A stretch of DNA of 64,000 nt from positions 124,001 to 188,000 of the forward strand of contig NZ_LGUI01000005.1 in the NCBI RefSeq assembly GCF_002891295.1. The letters are read 5' to 3'. The position numbers and the translations under genes were made by a program. Of the stretch, positions 59,490 through 64,000 are shown one piece after another. Below the pieces are notes generated by a model, which was not told the DNA's origin, ran no database searches, and saw nothing but the letters and a program-made list of their open reading frames with translations. Each line of letters begins with the position of its first letter. Position 1 is the stretch's first letter. Source of the DNA: Streptomyces eurocidicus (GTDB lineage: Bacteria; Actinomycetota; Actinomycetes; Streptomycetales; Streptomycetaceae).

Positions 59490-61271
59490 ATGTCCCTGTT
59501 CGTACCCGCCACGCTCACCGGCCCCGCCTGGCGCACCGCCAACCGCGACCTGCTGGCCAAGACGATCGCCGAGCTGTCCTTCGAGCAGCTGCTGACCCCG
59601 GTCGAGGTCGCACCCGGCACCTACCGCCTCGACCTCCCCGGCGGGATCGGCTACGTCTTCGAGGCCCGCCGCGGCGCCTTCGAGTCCTGGCACGTCGACC
59701 CCGCCTCCCTGCGCCGGGAGGCCGGCGGGCGGGAGACCGACGCCGACGACGCGGTGCGGTTCCTGCGCGAGACCTACGAGATGCTCGGCATCGCCGGTGA
59801 CACCGCGGGCCACCTCGTGTGCGAACTCACCGCCACGCTCGTCGCCGACACCGGGCTCCTCTCCCCCGGCGCCCCGGGCGTCGGCGAGCTCGCGGACCTG
59901 CCGTACGCCGAGCTCGAAGGCCATCAGACCGGCCACCCCTGGCTGATCCCCAACAAGGGGCGCATGGGCTTCACGGCCTCCGACGTCGCCCGCTACGCCC
60001 CCGAGTCACGGGAGCCGACGCGGCTGCCGTGGATGGCCGTCCACCGCGATCTGGCCACCTATCAGGGCGTCGACGGGCTCACCCAGGGGCGGCTGCTGGC
60101 GGAGGAACTCGACGCGGCCACCCGGGCCGGCTTCACCGCCCGGCTCACCGAGCGCGGCCTGGACCCGGACGACTACCACTGGCTGCCGGTCCACCCCTGG
60201 CAGTGGGACCGTACCGTCGTCCCCGTCTTCGGCGGGGAGATCGCCCAGGGCCGCATCGTCCCCCTCGGGGACGGCCCCGACCGCTATCTGCCCCAGCAGT
60301 CCATCCGCACCTTCACCAACATCGACACCCCCGGCCGACGGCACGTCAAGCTCCCGCTGTCGATCTTCAACACCCTGGTCTGGCGCGGCCTGCCGACCGC
60401 CCGCACCTGCGCCGCCCCCACGCTGACCAGCTGGGTGCTCGGGCTGCGGGACGCCGACGCCTTCCTGCGGCACGAGACCCGTGTCATCCTGCTGGGCGAG
60501 GTCGCCTCCGTCGCCGTGCCGCACCCCCTCCTGGGCACCATGGCCGACGCCCCGTACCAGCACCGCGAGATGCTCGGCGTCATCTGGCGGGAGCCGCTGG
60601 CGGCCTTCCTCGACTCCGGCGAGCGGGCCCGCACCCTGGCCAGCCTCCTCTACACCGACCGCACCGGCCGCGCGATGGTCAGCGAGCTCGTGGCCCGCTC
60701 CGGCCTGTCCCCGGAAGAATGGCTGCGGCGCCTCTTCGGCGCCCTGCTGCCGCCGCTGCTGCACTTCCTCTACCGCTACGGCGTCGCCTTCTCCCCCCAC
60801 GGCGAGAACGCCATCGTCGTCTTCGACGAGCAGGACGTCCCCATCCGCCTGGCCGTCAAGGACTTCGTCGACGACGTCAACGTCTCCGAGGTGCCCCTGC
60901 CGGAGGCCGCCGGCATGCCCGAGCAGGTCGCCGATGCCCTGCGCTCGAAGTCCCCCGACATGCTCTGCCAGTACATCCAGGGCGCCCTCCTCGTCGGCCA
61001 CTTCCGCTACCTCGCCGACCTCGTCGACCAGCACCTCGGCGTGGACCAGGACGCGTTCTGGACCATGGTCCGCGAGGAGATCCTCGGCTACCAGGAGCGC
61101 TTCCCCGAACTGGCCGACCGCTACGCCCTCTTCGACCTCCTCGCCCCCGACCTGGACCGGCTGTGCCTCAACCGCCACCGGCTCCTCCAGGACGGCTACC
61201 GGGACATGGCCAAGCGCCCCAGCATCGTCTTCCACGGACGCGTGGCCAACCCCCTGCACCACGGCGCATAA
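59490..61271 (+). CDS. IucA/IucC-family NIS synthetase (first)
   Basis: NRPS-independent siderophore synthetase of 593 residues. It activates a carboxylate (citrate, succinate or 2-oxoglutarate type) as acyl-AMP and couples it to an amine or alcohol. Family motifs: GHPWLIPNKGRMGF (about 150-163), PVHPWQWD (about 233), HGENAIVVFDE and KDFVDDVN with the ATP-metal residues, and the C-terminal FHGRVANPLHH. ATG 59490 follows GAGGAG closely. It is flanked by the ATP-grasp gene and a second NIS synthetase in one operon. Which carboxylate and which NIS subclass (A, B or C) it belongs to needs phylogeny. Confidence 0.92.
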   Translation: MSLFVPATLTGPAWRTANRDLLAKTIAELSFEQLLTPVEVAPGTYRLDLPGGIGYVFEARRGAFESWHVDPASLRREAGGRETDADDAVRFLRETYEMLGIAGDTAGHLVCELTATLVADTGLLSPGAPGVGELADLPYAELEGHQTGHPWLIPNKGRMGFTASDVARYAPESREPTRLPWMAVHRDLATYQGVDGLTQGRLLAEELDAATRAGFTARLTERGLDPDDYHWLPVHPWQWDRTVVPVFGGEIAQGRIVPLGDGPDRYLPQQSIRTFTNIDTPGRRHVKLPLSIFNTLVWRGLPTARTCAAPTLTSWVLGLRDADAFLRHETRVILLGEVASVAVPHPLLGTMADAPYQHREMLGVIWREPLAAFLDSGERARTLASLLYTDRTGRAMVSELVARSGLSPEEWLRRLFGALLPPLLHFLYRYGVAFSPHGENAIVVFDEQDVPIRLAVKDFVDDVNVSEVPLPEAAGMPEQVADALRSKSPDMLCQYIQGALLVGHFRYLADLVDQHLGVDQDAFWTMVREEILGYQERFPELADRYALFDLLAPDLDRLCLNRHRLLQDGYRDMAKRPSIVFHGRVANPLHHGA

Positions 61272-61292
61272 GCACGCACGAGAGGCCCTGTC

Positions 61293-63371
61293 TTGTCCGT
61301 CACCGTCACCGCCCCGGTGGCCGCCGTACCCGTCACCGAAGAGGAACGCCGGACGCTGGCCCACCTCGCGGAGCACCACCCCGAGCTGGCCGCCGCCTAC
61401 CCCGCCCGCCTGACGCGGGCCCGGCGCGGCACCATGACGCGGGTCCTCGCCGCACTCCTGCGCGAGGAGATCCGGCCCCCGCACCTCGTCCGCACCCTCG
61501 GCGCGGACCCGGCGGGCGAGGCCGGGGCGCTCCTGGGTGAGGACGCGCTGCGCGTCCTCACCCAGGAGGGCGCCACCGCCGTCCAGCTCCTGCCCGTCGA
61601 CGACGGCCGCGTCCTGGCCGTCGGTGTCGTCAGCCGCGCCGACCTGGGCCGCACCCGCACCGCGGCCACCGCCTTCCTGCTCACCGCCGGGCACCGGGAA
61701 CGCATCGACCATCCCGTCGGCCTGCTCACCGCCCTGAGGCCGACGGTGGCGCCCGAACAGCTGGGCGCCTGGGACGAGTTCACGGCGGAGGTGGCGGACT
61801 CGGTGGCCAACCTGGCCCTCTCCCACACCAACGTCGACCGCACCTCGGAGGCCCTCGCCGCCACCGCCCGCCGCCTCGGCGCCCGCGACGCCGGGGAACT
61901 CCTCGCCCTCCTCGGCCGCGACACCGACGCCGACGCCGTCAACCTCCTGGCCGACGGGCTGTGCGCCGAGGGCCACAACATCCACCCGTGCGGCAGGGTC
62001 CGCAAGGGCATGCGGCCGGCGGAGAACCAGCGCTACGCGGCCGAGAACACCGGCCGCACCGACCTGCGGCTGGTGGCCGTCCGCACCACCCACGCCCTGT
62101 CCACCCCCGATCCGGAGGGCCGGGGCGCCGACGAGATCCTCGCCGGTCACTTCCCCGAGCTCTACGGGCGGGCCCGCCACCACCTGACCGCACACGGGCT
62201 GGACCCGCACGACTACCACCTCTACCCCGTCCACCCCTGGCAGGCCGACCACACCCTCCCCACCTGCTACGCCGACCAGATCGCGGACGGGACCGTCGTC
62301 CCGCTGCCGGACGACACCGTCCTGCCGGCCCGGCCCACCACCTCCGTACGCAGCGTGGTGACCGAGCCCGGCGCCCACGGACGCCGCCTGGTCGTCAAGA
62401 CCTCCCTCGACGTCCTCCTCACCTCCACCCGCCGCAACATCTCGCCCGCCTCCACGCACAACGGCCCCGCCCTGAGCCGGATCCTCGCCGGCGTCCTCGC
62501 CGCCGAACCCGGCCTCGCCCGCCGTGCCGTGCCCGTGCGGGAACTCGCCGGCCTCTGCTTCGCCTCCGCCGCCCCCGGCGGGCCCGAACTGGAGCGGGGC
62601 CGCGGCGACGCGCGGCAGCGCAACCTCTCCCTGCTGCTGCGCGAGGACCTCGGCGGCCATCTCGCGCCCGGCGAGACGGCCCTGACGTGCTGTGCCCTCT
62701 TCGCCCGCTCCCCCGTCACCGGCCGTACGATCCTCGCCGACCTCGTCACCCGGTACGCCCGCGTCCACGGCCTCGGCCACCCCGACGCCGCCCGGGCCGT
62801 CCTGCGCGACTACCTCGCCCTGCTGCTGCCCGTGACGCTCACCTTGATGACCGCCTACGGGATCGCCCTGGAGAGCCACCTGCAGAACACCGTGGTGGTC
62901 GTCCGCGACGGCCGGCCCACCAGGCTGCTGCTGCGCGACTTCGCCGGCCTGCGCCTGCACGCCGGCCGCCTGAAGGAGGCGGGCGTCGGCTTCCGCCCCT
63001 ACCCGGGCTCCGTCACCGTCACGGACGACCCCGCCAAGCTCCACGACCGGTTCCGCTACGCCGTCCTGCGCGCGAACGTCGCCGAGTTCGTCACCACGCT
63101 CGCCGACGAGTTCGCCGTCCCCGAGGACGAGAGCTGGCACGCCGTGTGGGAGGAGGCCGAACGGACCTTCGCGGAGCTGGCCCGCCGGCCCGGACTGGCC
63201 CCCCGGGTCGCCGCCGACCGCGCCGCGGTCAGCGCCCCCACCCTGCGGCAGAAGATGTTCGTCCGCATGCGGCTGGAGGGAGACGCGGCCGGTGAGCTGT
63301 ACCAGCACGTCGACAACCCCCTGCACCGGGCCGCGGCGGCCCGGGACCGCACCACCGACGCCGAGCACTGA
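61293..63371 (+). CDS. IucA/IucC-family NIS synthetase (second, N-terminally extended)
   Basis: Larger NIS synthetase of 692 residues: an N-terminal extension of about 100 residues, then NLALSHTNVDRTSE, EGHNIHPCGRVRKGM, PVHPWQAD, a central TSTRRNISPASTHNGPALSR, ESHLQNTVVVVRDG for the ATP site and a C-terminal YQHVDNPLHR. It starts at TTG 61293 behind GAGAGG; GTG 61317 is the only close alternative. It is 21 nt after the first NIS gene. Two NIS enzymes imply two carboxylate condensations, as in vibrioferrin, staphyloferrin or aerobactin assembly. The extension is of unknown function. Confidence 0.9.
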   Translation: MSVTVTAPVAAVPVTEEERRTLAHLAEHHPELAAAYPARLTRARRGTMTRVLAALLREEIRPPHLVRTLGADPAGEAGALLGEDALRVLTQEGATAVQLLPVDDGRVLAVGVVSRADLGRTRTAATAFLLTAGHRERIDHPVGLLTALRPTVAPEQLGAWDEFTAEVADSVANLALSHTNVDRTSEALAATARRLGARDAGELLALLGRDTDADAVNLLADGLCAEGHNIHPCGRVRKGMRPAENQRYAAENTGRTDLRLVAVRTTHALSTPDPEGRGADEILAGHFPELYGRARHHLTAHGLDPHDYHLYPVHPWQADHTLPTCYADQIADGTVVPLPDDTVLPARPTTSVRSVVTEPGAHGRRLVVKTSLDVLLTSTRRNISPASTHNGPALSRILAGVLAAEPGLARRAVPVRELAGLCFASAAPGGPELERGRGDARQRNLSLLLREDLGGHLAPGETALTCCALFARSPVTGRTILADLVTRYARVHGLGHPDAARAVLRDYLALLLPVTLTLMTAYGIALESHLQNTVVVVRDGRPTRLLLRDFAGLRLHAGRLKEAGVGFRPYPGSVTVTDDPAKLHDRFRYAVLRANVAEFVTTLADEFAVPEDESWHAVWEEAERTFAELARRPGLAPRVAADRAAVSAPTLRQKMFVRMRLEGDAAGELYQHVDNPLHRAAAARDRTTDAEH

Positions 63372-63451
63372 CCGTCCCCCCTTGCCCACCCCTGCCCGTT
63401 CGTGCCGCTGCCCGCGGCACGGACGGTGACCCGTGCGGGAGCACCCACCCA

Positions 63452-64000
63452 CCATGCAGACCCACCGTCACGAAGGCCACGCGCTGCCCTCCCGGGTGGC
63501 CGAGCGGATCCACAGCGGCATCGCCGCCGCGCGCGAGCGCGCCGAGCCGTTCTGCGCCTACGTCCACGACACCGCCGCCATCGCCGACCACGCCCGGCGG
63601 CTGCGCGCCGCGCTCCCGGACGCCTGCACCCTGCTGTACGCCGTCAAGGCCAACTCCCGCCCCGAGGTGCTGAGCGCCCTCGCCCCGGTGGTCGACGGCT
63701 TCGAGATCTCCTCCGGCGGTGAACTGCGCAAGGCCCGCGCCGCCGACGGCGACGCGCGGGTGGTCTTCAACGGCCCCGGCAAGAGCTGGGCCGCCGTCGA
63801 GGAGGGCCTGCGCGCCGGCGTGGACCTCTTCAACGTGGAGAGCCTGACCGACCTGGCCCGTCTCGACGCCGTCGCCGGCCGCACCGGCACCCGCGCCCGC
63901 GTCCTGCTGCGCGTCAACACCCGGCGGCCGCTCGTCACCGGAACCCACCAGATGGTCGGCGAGGCCACGCAGTTCGGCATCGACGAGGACCAGTTGCCGC
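63452..64000 (+). CDS. PLP group III decarboxylase (PvsE/SbnH-like), 3' end outside window
   Basis: Alanine-racemase-fold (type III) PLP decarboxylase, cut by the window edge after about 183 residues. The PLP lysine lies in LLYAVKANSRPE, and FEISSGGEL and VVFNGPGK follow as in diaminopimelate/ornithine decarboxylases. ATG 63452 is 80 nt behind the second NIS gene; GTG 63431 in frame is possible. In NIS operons such enzymes (PvsE, SbnH) decarboxylate a citryl-amino acid intermediate or the amino acid. Here it probably supplies the decarboxylated linker for the NIS chain. Confidence 0.87.

Noticed and set aside
60006..63455. Very long open frame on the minus strand opposite the NIS genes
   Set aside because: It is Gly/Val/Glu-rich without any domain and arises from GC-rich codon structure of the two real NIS genes on the plus strand.

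Overview
The window is chromosomal DNA from a Streptomyces or close actinomycete. It is very GC-rich, reading frames carry GC-rich third positions, GTG starts are common, and the gene content (modular PKS, Dpg pathway genes, Tat and lipoprotein exports, inducible beta-lactamase) is typical. No rRNA, tRNA or CRISPR was seen. Gene order is a patchwork of small accessory cassettes with several decayed gene fragments between them, as found on Streptomyces chromosome arms.

Region 1 (1-8.9 kb): an acetoacetate decarboxylase / hydroxyacyl-CoA dehydrogenase / CoA-transferase cassette closed by a very strong hairpin, a secreted GH39-like hydrolase, a lipoprotein, an alpha/beta-hydrolase without its serine, a GT1 glycosyltransferase and a small secreted I36-type protein. 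Region 2 (9.1-13.8 kb): a beta-lactam response module. A blaA-like LysR gene and a blaB-like cytosolic penicillin-recognising protein diverge from a PBP gene and a class A beta-lactamase lipoprotein gene. Region 3 (13.9-19.5 kb): small conserved genes, a secreted protein with two neocarzinostatin-like repeats, and a LysR / acyl-CoA synthetase pair. Region 4 (19.8-27.8 kb): one stand-alone PKS polypeptide, ligase-ACP-KS-AT-DH-KR-ACP-TE. Region 5 (28-37 kb): secreted proteins, an IS5-type remnant, several truncated genes, a class V aminotransferase and a hydrolase plus GT-B-like pair. Region 6 (36.9-42.2 kb): a secreted lipase-like protein with a divergent regulator, and a hydrolase/oxidoreductase operon with a divergent LysR and a perfect operator-like palindrome.

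Region 7 (42.3-64 kb) is the most interesting. It holds two amidinotransferases, a zinc dehydrogenase, a P450, and a complete 3,5-dihydroxyphenylglycine pathway (dpgD divergent from dpgA-dpgB-dpgC-aminotransferase-methyltransferase). These are followed by an asymmetric heterodimeric ABC exporter and an operon of an ATP-grasp ligase (pre-ATP-grasp/PGM1-like), two IucA/IucC NIS synthetases and a PLP group III decarboxylase that runs off the window edge. The first part resembles what is needed for the guanidino-dihydroxyphenylacetic acid of pheganomycin and resorcinomycin. The second resembles vibrioferrin-type, NRPS-independent siderophore assembly. Read together they suggest a hybrid guanidino-Dpg/NIS metabolite. 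This joining is inferred from gene proximity, not shown by sequence alone.
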